Position numbers and translations under genes: made by a program. From positions 37,198,605 through 37,262,604 of the forward strand of contig OX457043.1 of the NCBI GenBank assembly GCA_949752735.1: a stretch of 64,000 nt of DNA. Direction: 5' to 3'. How positions within the stretch are numbered: the first letter of the stretch is position 1; the number at the start of each line of letters is the position of its first letter. Positions 1 through 12,620 of the stretch are shown piece after piece. The notes under the pieces are model-generated. The model was not told the origin of the DNA. It did not search any database and was given only the letters and a program-made list of their open reading frames with translations. This DNA is from Lumbricus terrestris. Lineage: Eukaryota > Annelida > Clitellata > Crassiclitellata > Lumbricidae.

Positions 1-1500
1 GCCAATTGTATATCTATACCAGTTTATCAACATTGGTCAGTTCAAGGGATGCTCTTAGCCTTAGGCTATTAATTAACAATAGTAGGTCTAACTATTGAAC
101 CTCTTTAGGCTATTTAGTCACGATTTTTCACATGAGGTTGTGATTCTTGCCAAACCTCGTCTCAGTTGCCCTTCTGTAACCATTCATAATTTGAAACATG
201 AAATCCATTGGTCATCTCCTGGGGGTTTAACCAACGTATAGTCTGACGGGGTGAGAAAACAACCTTAGTGGACGATGTGATGCGCCCGATGTCGACGGTT
301 CATCGCTAGCGTTAAATGCATGTTTTGGTTCGCATGCAGGCGATATAATAATTGAGCGACGAATTGCTACGATAGCCTAATACTCAAATTCTTTTTTCGA
401 ATATTTGCCAAAGATTGTATCACTAGTTTTAAGTATGATCCTTCCGTTTAAAACTAGTTTTTCTGCCTCTCATTCCATTTTAATCAGATCTAATTAACGC
501 GTACGATTACGGTAATGCGTTAAAATTCTTAATCGCAAATTTTTTTAACACGTTTATCGCACGCGTTAACGCGATTAAATCAACAGTCCTAATTTTTAGC
601 TGTTGGCATCGACTAGAACTCACGTTTAAGGCTCTTGTTTGTTAGCTGTTGATGAACGATAAAGTCATGCATGAAAATTTCACTTTTTTGATTTGCATGC
701 TGTTTTAAAGCTGTCATCTTCACAAAATTGCTTGTGAGTTCATTGCTCAGAAACGTGGTTTAGGATGTCATAAAAATGTTGTCTCCCCATTATTTAAGTG
801 TTTTAATTTGCACAATATAATGGTAACATTCTAAAATTTCTCATTATGGTTCAGCAGTGCGTTGAACACTGTAGCAGTTCTGTGGAGTTTGGAAATTGGA
901 ATGGTCCAGCATTCAGTAAAATATCAGCTTCTTTTGGTATATCAAATTGAGTAGTTTACTGTCAGTTGTACATTGTACAATGCTCAACAGCATCTATTTT
1001 GGGATCCAGACAAATTCTGTGGACATTTCCCCGGACCAATCCCCATAATTTCCTCTCTGGATTCCACAGAGCGTTTCAATAGGACAATTCCCCCGAACAT
1101 TTCCCTCGAATGTTACAGTAGGCTACAAAAGTGTAAGCAATTTGCATTTTGTACAGACTTCAATAGTGCTTTAATGTTTGAGGGTGAAATTTATAAGCCA
1201 TTTGCTTTACCGGTACTTGATTTTGAACTTCAATTGTTGAGCAACCAAGCTTTTATTGCTTGATTAGTGCTTACTTAAACAGACTAAATCCTTTTCTATA
1301 AACAACAGTACTAATTTACTGTTGCTTCTTTGCCTCATATCACTAAAATTCATTATTAAAATATCGTTCATTTTATTTCAGATCTATATTATAAAACAAA
1401 TGCACTGTCAGTAGATATAAAATATACTTTAACAAAATTTTAACAATTGTGTAATTATTTATGAGTTCTGAGAGCGAGAGCCGCATGCGTGCACTCGTGC
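1..1500. other. AT-rich intergenic stretch, no gene seen
   Basis: No recognisable coding exon was found. Around 490-590 there is a cluster of degenerate TTAACGCG-type phrases on both strands, which looks like the worn end of a DNA transposon. At 700-760 there is one copy of a dispersed phrase (AAGCTGTCATCTTCACAAAA) that recurs near 2395, 2580 and 2700. A 96-codon reading frame at 973-1263 has no family resemblance and contains GGACAATTCCCCC-like phrases, so it is treated as repeat-derived. Confidence 0.5.
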
Positions 1501-1503
1501 TGG

Positions 1504-2040
1504 GACAATTGTAAGTGACTGTAAAGCAAAAGTCATACTAAATGAATGTCTGCCCTTGAGATGGCGGGATGAACGTTGAAGGGGAATTTACCGTGGGTGT
1601 GGGGGAGGAGTGGTACAGAGGGAGATGCCGGAGGATATGTCAAGAAGCAAATCTTTTATGCCCATCTATCATTAGAGGGGGATTTCCCTCTGGCACAGGT
1701 TGGATCAGGCTACTTACTCCCTCCACCCCACGTGGCAAGCCCTGATGTGTGCGAATGTGATGGAAGTGCAGGGACAAATTTATGTGAGTGTTAAGCAAAA
1801 GTCAAATTAAATGAAGATTTACCCTGTGTTATGACGGGAAGGGGTTGTTCGGGGGATTTACCAGGACAAAGTCCATGGCAGATGCTGGGGAATAGCGGGG
1901 ATGGGGAAATGTTCAGGAGGAAATCTTCAATACTCAACTTTTCCACCCTGGCCCAAATCGGAAGCCGTCTGCTTCCATCCCCCATGGCGTAGTATGCCCT
2001 GCACAGTGGGACCAAAGAATAATAATCATGAGTGTTTATT
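1504..2040. repeat. Imperfect tandem duplication, period about 269 bp
   Basis: Two adjacent diverged copies are visible. The phrase GCAAAAGTCA begins at 1526 and again at 1795. Each is preceded by GGGACAA and followed by an ACGGGA/GCGGGA segment and a GGGGATTTACC-type segment. Short reading frames here are not conserved between copies, so they are not called genes. Confidence 0.6.
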
Positions 2041-2389
2041 TCCGTCTAACCGGAAAAGGGACAGAAGTCCCGCGTATTATTAGAGAAACCTAGCTATCTT
2101 AGAAACGGTAAAATGGTGCCAAAATTATAGTATTCAAATTATCCATTGATTCAAATGCACATATAAATCAGCACACAGCGGAACTAAACAATGAGAAACA
2201 TGTGTCCATTTCCATCTCCTGACAGAGTAGACATGTAGACCATAGGTGAAGACTTGGTGTTGGCTTTGGGGAACGAACGAACGGCCGAAGGAGGATCGAC
2301 GAGGCGCGAGGCGACTAGCAGAGGAGGGTTTAGAGAGGGGATGTGCCCCTCCCAATCTCGAAATTTGTTGAATTTCTACTCTGCAATGG

Positions 2390-2730
2390 CAGCATTTTAG
2401 GCTGTCATTTTTACGAAATTGCTCGTCATTTCAGTATTGATAGTTATGTCTTAACACTTTGACCGCGTGGTACGTGTATACACGTACCATATTGAGTCAT
2501 TTTACACAGCAAATCAGCGGTCAACGTGTTAAGACTTCAAAAGCGTCCCCTCCCATTGTTTAAAAATATTCAGATTTCTTAAGCCGTCATCTCAAAATAA
2601 TTTGTCACAAACACATGACTTCAATAAGTCAATAATTAAGACTTCAATAAATGTTCCTCCCATTGTGTCGTTTGTTCAATTTTCATATCGTTATTGTAGC
2701 ATTTTAAGCTGTCATCTTATCAAAATTATG
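2390..2730 (+). repeat. Dispersed AAGCTGTCAT-type repeat, three copies
   Basis: Variants of TTTTAAGCTGTCATCTT followed by a short AAAATT-containing segment occur near 2395, 2580 and 2700, with a fourth at about 705. Spacing is irregular. The function is unknown. Confidence 0.5.
2451..2532. mobile_element. Very short TTAA-bounded inverted-repeat element (piggyBac-type MITE candidate)
   Basis: The segment starts TTAACACTTTGACCGC and ends GCGGTCAACGTGTTAA, so its ends are inverted repeats and both carry TTAA. TTAA is the known piggyBac target duplication. The subterminal GGTACGTGTATACACGTACC is itself a perfect palindrome. It is 82 bp long with no coding capacity. The superfamily call is inferred from the ends only. 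Confidence 0.5.
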
Positions 2731-4860
2731 GATAAATAGTGGCTAAAACTGCAAAAATTTATGATGATATTTATTAAATATTTCTGAAATATTGGGAGGG
2801 ATATTAAGCACCTCCGTTCCTCAACCACAAACTTTGTAGGGTCCGTCCCCGCTGCCCCAGCCCCTAATACCCAGGGTATAGACATATGCTACTACAGTAA
2901 CAAAACAGTACAGAACAAAGCAGCAGTCGGTGGCAAAGGTTGGGAGGGACCATCCCAGGCCTCTCGTCGGAAGTAGACGGACCGTTCCAAGCCTCTCAGG
3001 GACGCGTCACGTGGGTACCATAGGGGGTGCGCCTATGCCGGGGGATGGTGACCGTCCCCGTTGTCCCCCTATCCATTAACGAGAAATTTAATAGCGAAAA
3101 CAATGAGGTGGCTATATTGAACAACAGTTTATAACTCGCAGTTGCCAGTAGGCTATATATAAATATGTTATCTATAGGCTGGTCCTGGGCACGACGTTAA
3201 ACTGCAGCCATCCTCCGCCACAGGGAACCAACAAACTTCCCTGTGCCGGTCCTAAGCCCGGACAAAAGAGGAAGGTTTGCCAGATGAGTGGCGAAACGCT
3301 GGCAGTAAAAGAACAAGACGATTGAAATCCGCAAAAACCACGACACAAGTGACAGAGCGACCCAGATGCTTCAAGGTGTCATGATGTGGAGCAGACATGC
3401 ACAGTAGGCCTAGGGTGGAGTGAAAAATGAAAAAAATATAGAATCTGAAAGGCTTAGTGCCAATTAGGCCTATTTGCCTTTTGGTATAGTTAGTTAGCAT
3501 GCAAAATATTTCTTATAAAATTCGTTCTCGGATGCCCCAGCGAGCTTTAAAATTTGACAATCATTGAAAAATTTTAAAATTTAAAAAAAATTCAATTTTT
3601 GGAAAACTGTTACAGGTCAGTTATAAAAGTGTTTTAAATAAATTAAATGATTGAATGTCGACAATACTAAGCAGCAAACACTCAACTAAACATAAAACAC
3701 ACGAATCCCAGGAGCTCGAAACTTTGCACATTAATCACCAAAAAGTAAGTTAAAGCTCACTTTATGATTCTAAAGCTCCGATTGAAATTCTGCTCTGGTA
3801 TTGAAGAAAGGCATTAGTTTTCATGATTCCAATCTGGCAAGGATGAGACCATGTTTAGACGTGTGTAGAAACACAACTGCAGATGACTCATTAACAAGTC
3901 TGAAGAGCACCCAACTGATCATGTGGTGCATGGAAATTTGGGATAGTCAAATGTTGGCGTGCGCTCAATGATGGCGATAAATGTTACATGGTGAACTTTG
4001 AAAGATGTTGAAATGACCATGGTGCTGTAGCTTTTACATATTGCTAATCAATCAGACTGATGTAGCCTAACTTTTGCAGAAAATTTCTGGAATAGAAGAT
4101 TCACGTATTCTGTTTCCTGTGGACATAGGCCTACATTCCTCGATTTCAAGATACCGCGTTGTCCTAGCACTGGGAAATGCTTCCGAAGTCGCTGGCTTTT
4201 ATTCCAGAGGGACCAGGACATGTGCTTTCTGTATGTCCATTGTCCAAAATGATCCAGTTTAATCAACGGATTGATTTATGTCCCAATATGTAACATGTAC
4301 CTGAGATAGCAAGAACTTTACCTACTGATTCTTTCAATGTCATCGACAGAAAATAAGCGAGAAAATAAAGGGCGAAAAAGGGCTCCAATTAAATATTAAC
4401 AACTACTCTGCTATCTCTGAACCTTTGGTAACAGGACTACGAACTTGTTCGAACTATTCTTCTGGGCAGCCTTTAGGCCTATGACTAGACACAGCTCTCG
4501 TGGATAAGCTGGTGCCCTCTGCTTGTCTTTCAAGTGGCGTCTTATAAATTTAGAGATTGTGAATACGATTCATGAACGAATAGAACATAGAGTCATATCA
4601 CTCACTAACAATACACTGCAATCCTCCGAGCTATCCTATCTCCGTCAATTGTTCACCATCCAGCCACATTGTTCACCACGCTCCTCATCCTCCGTAACAC
4701 TGCTTCGCCTTTCCATTTCCTCATCACCAAATTTGCAAATCGCTATAGATTGCCATTGCTGTTCCGCCTCTTTAGAACAAACTTTCTCTAGCACTATGAC
4801 AAAAATCTGAAGCATCATACGAACTCAACAAAACTCCACCTCTCGCTATAGGCCTATTCC
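2533..4860. other. Intergenic stretch without a recognisable gene
   Basis: Reading frames are short and unrelated to known families. Several TAGGCCTA octamers occur (about 3408, 3467, 4128, 4476 and 4849). The GC-rich part at 2800-3070 contains GTGGGTACCATAGGGG. That phrase resembles GTGGGTCCCATAGGG near 35447, so it is probably a dispersed repeat. Confidence 0.4.
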
Positions 4861-7220
4861 CACAGAACATTGCGGTTTCACAGATCCTATCCGCATGATT
4901 CCTCCAATACGACCTACCTCTCACGCCGTTTCAATTCTAATACTTTCATCATCCACAATACAATACATCATCCACCTTAACCGACTATCTAACTCCTCGC
5001 CTGGCTCTCCGGATCTTGATCTTTGCTTATTGAATTTGCTATTCTGCGAATAGCTGGTTACCGCAACTTAGCTTTTATGGGCTCTGTCGAAGTTTCGAGT
5101 TTACGTTTACGATTACGATTTTTACTATCCGATTTTTTACTATCAACTCAATATTCAACCAGCTTCTCGCCCTCCACCCAAGCAATGCACATTCCGCCGC
5201 ATCCGCTCCATCGACCTTGATGCATTCAAACTCGACCTTGATCCAACTCCCTTTTCCTCAAGCCTCCAACAGACCCCAACGATCTCCTGTATGCGTATAA
5301 CTCTACTATGTCAGAACTCCTCAACAAACATGCTAAAATCATCACTAAACCAGAAACTAGGCCTAATGCAAAAAATCCATGGTTAAATTCTTTCCTCCAA
5401 GCTCTCAAATCGTCGCGCCGTTGCCTGAAACGAGCTTACAGACGTTCAGGTGATCACTCTATTCTGAAACGACTCAAAATCTTGACAAATATATACCACA
5501 ACTTCTTTCAGCCAAAAAACGCTGCATATCATCACTCAAATTCATCAAACCCTCGAAATGTCTGGGGAAAACTGTAAACAATCTTCTTCACCTCGGCTCC
5601 TCTCACCCCCTTCCGAACTCAATCCCATCTGCGTCCATTGCTGACTCTTTTGCATCCTTTTTCACTGACAAAGTTTCCTCCCTCCGTCTCTTACTACAGA
5701 CTCTCTTATCAAAATCTATTTGCACGCAAACAGATTCTTCTCATTCAAACGCAATTTTGCCACCTACAACATCTTCCAACCTGCTTGAACTTGCTACTGA
5801 CGCAGAAATTATCACCCTCATTCAGACCTCTCAAAACAAACAATGCGACCTTGATCCAATCCCAGCCACATTACTTAAAGACTGTGTAATCCTTCTTGCT
5901 CCCACTATAACCAAGCTCATAAACCTGTCTCTCTCAACCGGTACCTTCCCTACGCTTTTCAAAGACTCAGTTGTTAAGCCACTTCTCAAAAAACCATCTC
6001 TGGACAAAGAACTCTCATCCAACTATTGTCCAATCTCAAATCTCTCATTCTTATCCAAACTCTCCGAACGAATTGTCCCCTCTCTCTCTCAATAGCCTCA
6101 TCAATAGCCTCATCACAAACAATCTTCTAAACCCAAACCAGTCTGCCTACACTAAGCATCACTCTACTGAAACACTTCTCACCTCGCTCTACAACAAACT
6201 TGCGATGACGATAGGCCGTCAACAAGTCTCTTGTCTGTGCCTCTTAGACATCTCTACAGCCTTTGACACAATAGACCATGATATCCTTCTCAATCGCCTC
6301 TCCTCTATCCTCGGACTCTCTGGCACTGCCCTCTCGTGGATCAAATCATACCTTTCCTCACGCTCTTTCACCATTAGCGTTTCTGGTCACTCATCCAATC
6401 AGCAAACCCTCACCTGTGGTGTCCCTCGAGTTTTGTCCTTGGTCCTCTCCTGTTCATTCTTTATGAGGTACCTCCCCACTCAGCAAACTCATATCCTCAT
6501 CCTCTGCTGATCATCACCTCTATGCCGACGACACTCAATTATTCATGTCTTTCCCCTCACTCCTTCTCAGACGCACTAATCAATTATATAACACCATCAC
6601 TCAGATTTCAGCATGGATAACCGCCAGTCTGCTCTGCCTCAACCCCTCAAAAACAGAATTTCTCATCATTGGCCTACGCGAGCAATTAAACAAACGGAGG
6701 GAGGAAACTTTATTCTCCTGACTTTTCTCTTCCCGCGCCATACTCTTCTCCTATCGCAATCTTGGAATCATTTTCGATAAAAACCTTACTTTTTCCGACC
6801 AAATCACCCAGTTATCCCACTCCTGCTACATGCACATCCGCGACCTTCGTCGATTGCGCCCAATTCTAAATTACAAGACCGCCTGCACTATAGCCACTTC
6901 AATAGTTCACTCCAAACTCGACTACTGTAATTCGCTATTTTAATAGCATCATTTCTCTTCAAATTAAACACCTCCAAACTATCCAGAATGCTCTTGCCCG
7001 CGCTGTCACTGAGAGCCCCAAACATCACCACATAACTCCTGTACTCAAGTCTCTTCGCCGGCTCAAAGTCCCTCAGTGCATCCATTACAAAATTGTATAT
7101 CTAACCTACAATGCTCTTCAAATCTCTCAGCCCTCCTACATTCCTCAACTATTCACCATCCCACCGCCCATGTCTACATGTTCTTCATCATATCTCTGTC
7201 TCTGTCTCTCTCTCTGTCTT

Positions 7221-7252
<32 letters not shown>

Positions 7253-7886
7253 GGTCTCTAGTATCATCCTCTCTGAAAGTCTGCAATCGCTCCTTAGTCT
7301 ATGCTGCACCAGCTCTTTGGAACGGACTCCCAACATACCTCTGCCTGTTCGTTCATCTATCTACCCAATCTCCCCTCCTAATTCAACCTCCTCTTTACTT
7401 GCACTCTCCTCGGCTGCTTTTCATTCACGACTGAAAACCGAACTATTCAAGCTATCCTATCCAGATTCTAATCAGGTTCACCCAACTACCACCATCACCG
7501 ACAACCACCGTAGTATCATGCTGTCGCCTCGGCTTGACCTCCCGAATTTTGACCTGGCACCGGAACGAAAAAGGCAGCTTTTAGGCCGCACTATAGCCTA
7601 TAGGTCACGCACCTCGCAGTGTCGACATGTCCGCAGTAGTGCAGAGGGGAATTACCATTTTGATCCTGTGACATGACATCAGCACCGGGCACCCTGATTA
7701 AGATAACATCTGACTAGCTCATCATGACCCTGGGCTGCAGCTCTGTGCAAGGCGGTCTTGATTGCGGACTTGATTTGCAACCTTGATTTGATATGGCGCC
7801 GGTGAATAAGCTGGTCTCCCTGATATGGCTTTTGTGGGCGCAGATAAATTCTCGAAGATTTACATTATATTACATTACATTGCATG
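4860..7886 (+). mobile_element. Degenerate L2/CR1-like non-LTR retrotransposon (LINE)
   Basis: Broken frames read as one reverse transcriptase. The pre-RT linker is near 5180-5570 (SELLNKHAKIITKPE). The RT start is at 5757-6095 (DLDPIPATLLKD, then SNYCPISNLSFLSKL). The palm motif FDTIDHDILLNRLSS follows near 6260, a GVPR motif (family GVPQG) near 6420, and YADD near 6520. The C-terminal part runs through SKLDYCNSLF, ALWNGLP and FHSRLKTELF (about 7430). Frameshifts and stops show it is dead. The 3' end is the repeated tail TTACATTATATTACATTACA, typical of L2/CR1 3' microsatellites. A TCTG/TC simple repeat at 7190-7260 interrupts the C-terminus. The 5' boundary is approximate because the endonuclease region is too decayed to place. 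Confidence 0.85.
7190..7260. repeat. (TCTG/TC)n microsatellite inside the LINE
   Basis: A pure pyrimidine-rich TCTG/TCTC run within the RT C-terminal coding region. It produces spurious Ser/Leu/Cys frames on the plus strand and Arg/Glu frames on the minus strand. Confidence 0.9.
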
Positions 7887-7967
7887 GATAAACTGGGACT
7901 AAGCCTGATGCTATAATCAGTTTTGTACTCATAGGCCCTACGCTAGTTTTTCAGTTCTAAGCGATTG

Positions 7968-9035
7968 TAGGGGAGAGTGCTACAAAAACGCCCAGGGCGA
8001 GTAAGACGCCCACCCCCTTTAAAACGGATGAAAAGATACATATTCGTATTTTAGTTGTCTCATTGCATGCAGCGACATCTTGTGAACCTTCCATAACAGT
8101 CATGTTTCAATATTCGAACTTTTGACGCGATGAATTAATTTTTTTAGATTTTCAGCACTTTTGAGTAAGTACACATTTATGAATCTGCCTAATTTTCTCT
8201 TTGGCCTTATGCAACATAAATTCACGCATTTCAACGTTTATTTAGTTACAGTTGTTTTTATGGTTTTACCTAACTGGTAAACATTGACTTCGTTAAATAA
8301 AATGGCGTCAGTAGAGATGGACTCGAAAATTACAAGAAGCCCATGGGCATCTTGAATGTATAGGAAACCTAGAGATTACAAGATGCCCATGAGCGTCTTT
8401 GATACTATTAGCAAGTGGCCAAGGATCTGTGCCTACCATGACACCATCTTCTACCCATAAAAATATGGGGCCCATATACAAATTTATCAGTGTTTATTGA
8501 ATTTATTTCACCCTTGCCCAAAGCTTCAGTGAAATGGAGAGAATGCAAGAAGTGTAAAGGTTGACATCCAAAAAATTTGTGTCTGACTCTTGTCGCTAAT
8601 CTGTGATTAAAGTGAACTGGCAATAATGACTTACAACATGAGATTTGATTTTTGCTTCTCGTGTTTTGAATTGCTTTGTATCTTTAGGACCTTTTAGTTT
8701 TCATTTAATTTTTTTTCTCTCATGCAGTTTATTGCGTTAGTCTAAAAATGCATGATTGCAATGCCACTTGTTTTAGCCAATTTTCATTGCTCCAAGATGC
8801 CCATGCTATGGGCGTCTTGTAGTACTGTATAGGGCTCCTAAGACGCCCAGTTTGGAGGGGTCTACCTTTTTAAATTTACACAATTGATCTTATTGAATTA
8901 AGTTCTATGGTTGCTGTTATTGCTTCATCAATTATTACACTTTACATTAGGATCAAACATATACTTCTCTTGGTACCCACACGGAATAAAAGCACAATTT
9001 TTCTTAGCATGGGCGTTTTGGAGCACTCTCCCCTA
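7968..9035. mobile_element. TIR element, TAGGGGA ends, with repeated GGGCGTCTT phrases
   Basis: The left end TAGGGGAGAGTGCT is matched by AGCACTCTCCCCTA at the right end, with ACGCCCA/TGGGCGT just inside each end. Internal copies of GATGCCCATG and GGGCGTCTT(G) occur near 8345-8400 and 8790-8850. No transposase frame was found, so it is non-autonomous. Because the ends themselves read TA...TA, a TA duplication cannot be told apart from the TIR. The superfamily is unassigned. Confidence 0.6.
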
Positions 9036-9224
9036 CCTACTTAGGGTGCAAAACAATCGTAAAACGCATTTCCTTACATCGGTCGGCAGAATATGATATA
9101 TGTTATGCTATGATACAATATTATATTATACTATATGGTATGATATAGGACTAATGCAAAAAAATGACATAATTTCGTGTGGAAATTTTTACTACTGTAG
9201 GCCTTCAGTGGAAAAATCAGTACA

Positions 9225-9555
9225 ATGGATGAAAGTCACAGGAATCGATTGTTATATGGCAACCCTTACTATTCAATGCTACGTGTTCCTGACCAGACGC
9301 TGCTGTATAACGAGTGGGGCCGATCAGGATACCGAAGAACCCTATGCAACTACCCCCACTTTGTTGATGCCAAATCTGGCAACGTCATTGTGTCCGAACG
9401 GGACAACCATCGCCTCTCATTCTTTGACAATGTAGGCAACGAATGTCGGTTCGAGCCTTTCGGATCGAAAGGTCACGGACAGAATCAGTTCTATCACCCA
9501 GGAGGTGTTACTACTACTAGTGAACCACAGGCAGCCGTCATTGTCGCCGACACAG
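9225..9555 (+). CDS. NHL-repeat protein, coding exon 1
   Basis: This is the first coding exon of a spliced NHL beta-propeller protein. The start ATG at 9225 has A at -3 and G at +4, a strong initiation context. An in-frame TAG at 9198 lies just upstream, so either this is the real start or the exon begins at an acceptor near 9200-9207. The exon encodes about 30 N-terminal residues and two NHL blades. Blade 1 ends around VIVSERDNHRLSFFD. Blade 2 begins at FYHPGGV and runs to VADTG, where the exon ends. The donor is ACAG|GTGAGC, leaving one base of the Gly codon (phase 1). That base is completed exactly by the exon starting at 36160, restoring the family motif ADTGNCRVVLF. Joined coding length is 942 nt (313 residues). 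NHL propellers bind RNA or protein in TRIM-NHL and related proteins. Whether upstream RING/B-box exons exist cannot be seen here. Confidence 0.85.
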
Positions 9556-9958
9556 GTGAGCGCAAAATATCATATAAAGACGACGACGTCGAACTGCTAA
9601 AATGCTTATACGACGTGATCGTTGGGACGATTTGTCGGTTTGTTGACTGCATGCAATGCACACGTGCAAGTTAGGCTGCAACCGCTAACGTGTTCATACT
9701 TGCGCTGATTAACCATGCAATATAATTCAGTGCGACTGTATGTCAGTGTATGACTGTAGCCTAGGCCTATGACACACCATCACGCCATTCCTGTCCCAAG
9801 ATTACTAAACGTACTTAAAATACCCTCACGAAGTGGTATAACTGAAACAAAGTCATACCACTTTCGGTCCTCGCCATCTTTGGTAATCCAGTTTGTTTTT
9901 AGAGCCCATCGTTTCACAGAGACCCCTCTCCTTTTACCACTCTATAAAATATAGCCTA

Positions 9959-10180
9959 CTAGCTGAACTACCCGGTGTTGCCCTGGAAATTTCGATTTTT
10001 TGTTCCCAGCCACGCCTGACCCCGCTCCAACGCCGCCCTGCTCACCTCGCCTCACATCAGCCCCAATCCGGTCCCACTCTGGTCGCCATTCTCACCTCGC
10101 CTTCTTCCATCGGGCCCAACCCGGTCCAACCACTTTGAATGCCCAGCGTTGCCCGTGACATTTAGGTTTTCGCTCCAACC
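9959..10180 (-). mobile_element. Helitron 3'-end fragment, reverse orientation
   Basis: On the minus strand the segment ends CCAGGGCAACACCGGGTAGT followed by TCAGCTAG, then T. This is the Helitron 3' pattern: a GC hairpin, then CTAG, inserted before T. A second GCCCAGCGTTGCCCG phrase at about 10140 suggests two partial tails in tandem. No Rep/helicase coding is present. Confidence 0.6.
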
Positions 10181-10199
10181 CAGCTCACACCCGTTCATG

Positions 10200-10900
10200 T
10201 TTACGCTATATATTCAGCATTTTTGCGAAACCGCGTGTCAAAAGATCTGCCCTCGGCAAAAAAATGAGGTTAAAAATCTATTGGTTCGTTGAAAACCGAT
10301 CGGCGAAAATTATTGCGTCTTAAATAGGCTAGTGATACATACGATACGGTATAGATATTAATTAACGACATAACGCGCTATAATTTTAAAATAGGCCATG
10401 ACGTCATTAATGTACTGGTCTCAATCATCAATATATCATCGATGGTTTCAATGACTTTTGAAAATATGTTTGAAAGCAAATGGCGTCTTTATATAATATT
10501 TTTATAGATATTAGTCCCAGCTTAAACACAGCGTCAGGATTGGTTAGAAAATGAAAATTTTCAATCTCGGAAAGAGGTAAGATTTTTGGATCGCGAAGCC
10601 TGATAGTGTCGTCCAGGGGTGCTAAAAAGTATTTTTGTAAATATTGAGAAAAATCGGTCGGGTGGATAAGAAGAAAATTGGTTCATTAAATTGTTACAAC
10701 TTGTATTTTATAGGTTTAGATTTTGCTGCCGATAGCTATGCGTTAACTCATTCGGCTCACTGCTATGCGATGCATCTTTGACATCTTATATGGTTGATCA
10801 CGATATTTAATCAAGAGTCTCGAGACTTTAAATGGGGGTTAATGGCCTCTCCTTCCTGGTTCCAGCCATTGCTTTCAGAACGAACCCAGATGATTATTAC
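10200..10900. other. Intronic, nothing recognised
   Basis: AT-rich sequence with no conserved frame, clear tandem repeat or paired terminal repeat that could be seen by eye. Confidence 0.4.
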
Positions 10901-10929
10901 TCGTGACTCCATAACCAAATGAGCCCACG

Positions 10930-11400
10930 TTAAACTGGGTGTTACTCGAGGCTCCGTTCTTGGGTCTCTCCTGTTTCTTCTTTACACGTCAGATATTACA
11001 ACTTTTATTATTACATCTTTTCCCGATGTGTGGTGCTGCTGCCGGTCATTTCTTTGGTAATGATGTGCAGGCATTTGTCCATGTCCCCCCACCATCACAT
11101 TTACTTTTAGTTGCGCGAATTGAATCTCTTACTAATTGACTCCACTCCTATAGATGTCCTCTAATACTTCAGATTCAGCTCACCTGGTTAGGACACGTAC
11201 CTACAGCAGCACCAGAAGCTTTATCCTGTTCATCTCCCTGCAAAATTTCCGCTCTTTCTTTCTTGCCAAGTGTGTGTGTGGGACCTGGGTGTTATACTTA
11301 ACAGCTCAGCTACCTTACTGAGCACATTTCCAATCTCATACGCTCCTCCGATTGTCATTCGTTGTTCTGTTCTCCATCTTCACTATCTTAATTCGTGCTT
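10930..11400 (+). mobile_element. LINE reverse-transcriptase fragment
   Basis: Broken frames contain GVTRGSVLGSLLFLLYTSDI, a degenerate form of the RT GVPQGSVLGPLLF motif. Downstream is DLGVILNSSATL, the post-RT DLGV motif common to L2/CR1 elements. The fragment is 5' truncated and abuts another LINE fragment at about 11400. Confidence 0.7.
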
Positions 11401-12050
11401 TTATATGCTCTCGAATTCGCAATGCCACATGATCTGGACTGTGGCAAAGAAATACTGGTCAGACGAGCAAAGGCGGCAGCAACACTAAAAGCCATGTATA
11501 AGATATGGAGAGATAGAGCCATAAGGCTAGTGACAAAAACGAGTGCCTTGCAGACCAGCGTTTTCAGCAGCATGCTGTACAGTTGTGAGGCTTGAGTGAT
11601 AACTAAACACACTGAAAGAAGGATAATGACGTTCGAGAGAAAGTGTAAGGCCTATAGGAAAATAGTGAGACTAGGATGGACACAGAAAGTCAGTAACAAC
11701 TGTAACATGGAACTATATAGACGCATACATTTCCAAGAGAACTGATGCAGAAGGTAGGCCTAATCCTAAGGTAGATGGGATTGTTTGGTCATATATGCCG
11801 GATGAACGACGACAGGAAGATCAAGACATTAATGTTCGAAAGGATGGGTGGATCAAATAACAAAAAAGAAGACGCAATAGGAATGGCTGGAGCCTGGACG
11901 ATATCACTCTCGAATGAGTGAACTACTACTTAAAGAGCTGAGTCATGCCGCAATGGACAGACAACAGTGGAGGAGAATAGTGAAAATGGCATTGGACACC
12001 TACAGGCGTTGAGCCCATGATAACTCATGGTTGCTGATGATAATGATGCT
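11400..12050 (+). mobile_element. 5'-truncated LINE C-terminal fragment (CEAW...GHICRM family), copy 1
   Basis: Frames read AAATLKAMYKIWRDRAIRL, SSMLYSCEA, MTFERKC, and later GLFGHICRM and DRKIKT. This is the conserved C-terminal zone of a widespread endonuclease/RT LINE. The same family recurs at 22060-22600. Several stops and frameshifts are present. The tail is GATGATAATGATG. Confidence 0.75.
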
Positions 12051-12539
12051 GAATTGACCACTGCAATAACCTCCTCATTGATCTTTCGAAAGTGTGCCTC
12101 TCATCGCTTCAGTAGGTGCTTAACTCAGCCGCTAGACTGATTGCCCGCCACATCTAAGCTTATAGGGTGTCTCGATAGGTCGAGAACGATTTTGAATGCA
12201 GACAAATATATGTTATACACAATATAATGTGGAAAGTTGTATACTGGCGGATAGGTTGTTCAAATGAGAATGTTACGTAACAAAATTAGATCACCAGCTC
12301 ACTTATTCAAATTTTAGCGCCAATATCCGTGACGTCATCAAATTTGTGCCAAGTAAACGTTCAGTTATATAGGCCGAAAACAGTATTGTACGACCATCAT
12401 TGTTAATCCACACATAATTAGTTAATTAATACAAATTATCATTGAGTATTTAATAATGTTTCCTTTACTCTTTATTACAGCATCAAGTCGATTAGGCATC
12501 GAGCCAATCAGATTTTTCAGAGTTGTCAGAGGTATCGAT

Positions 12540-12620
12540 CAATGCTATGAATGAATGAATGAATGAATGAATGAATGAATGAGTCGCAGTAATTAGGCTA
12601 CTGGTAATGAATGAATCGAT
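12540..12620. mobile_element. Short insert with (GAAT)n, flanked by ATCGAT
   Basis: The left palindrome arm is interrupted here. ATCGAT lies before the insert and TCGAT after it, while the opposite arm (about 12846-12860) reads straight through CGATACC with no insert. The insert carries about nine GAAT/TGAA units (12547-12582) like the SINE tails elsewhere in the window. A target-site duplication is therefore likely. Confidence 0.6.

Noticed and set aside
973..1263. 96-codon frame as a small gene
   Set aside because: No family match, no splice or promoter evidence, and phrases typical of repeats (GGACAATTCCCCC).
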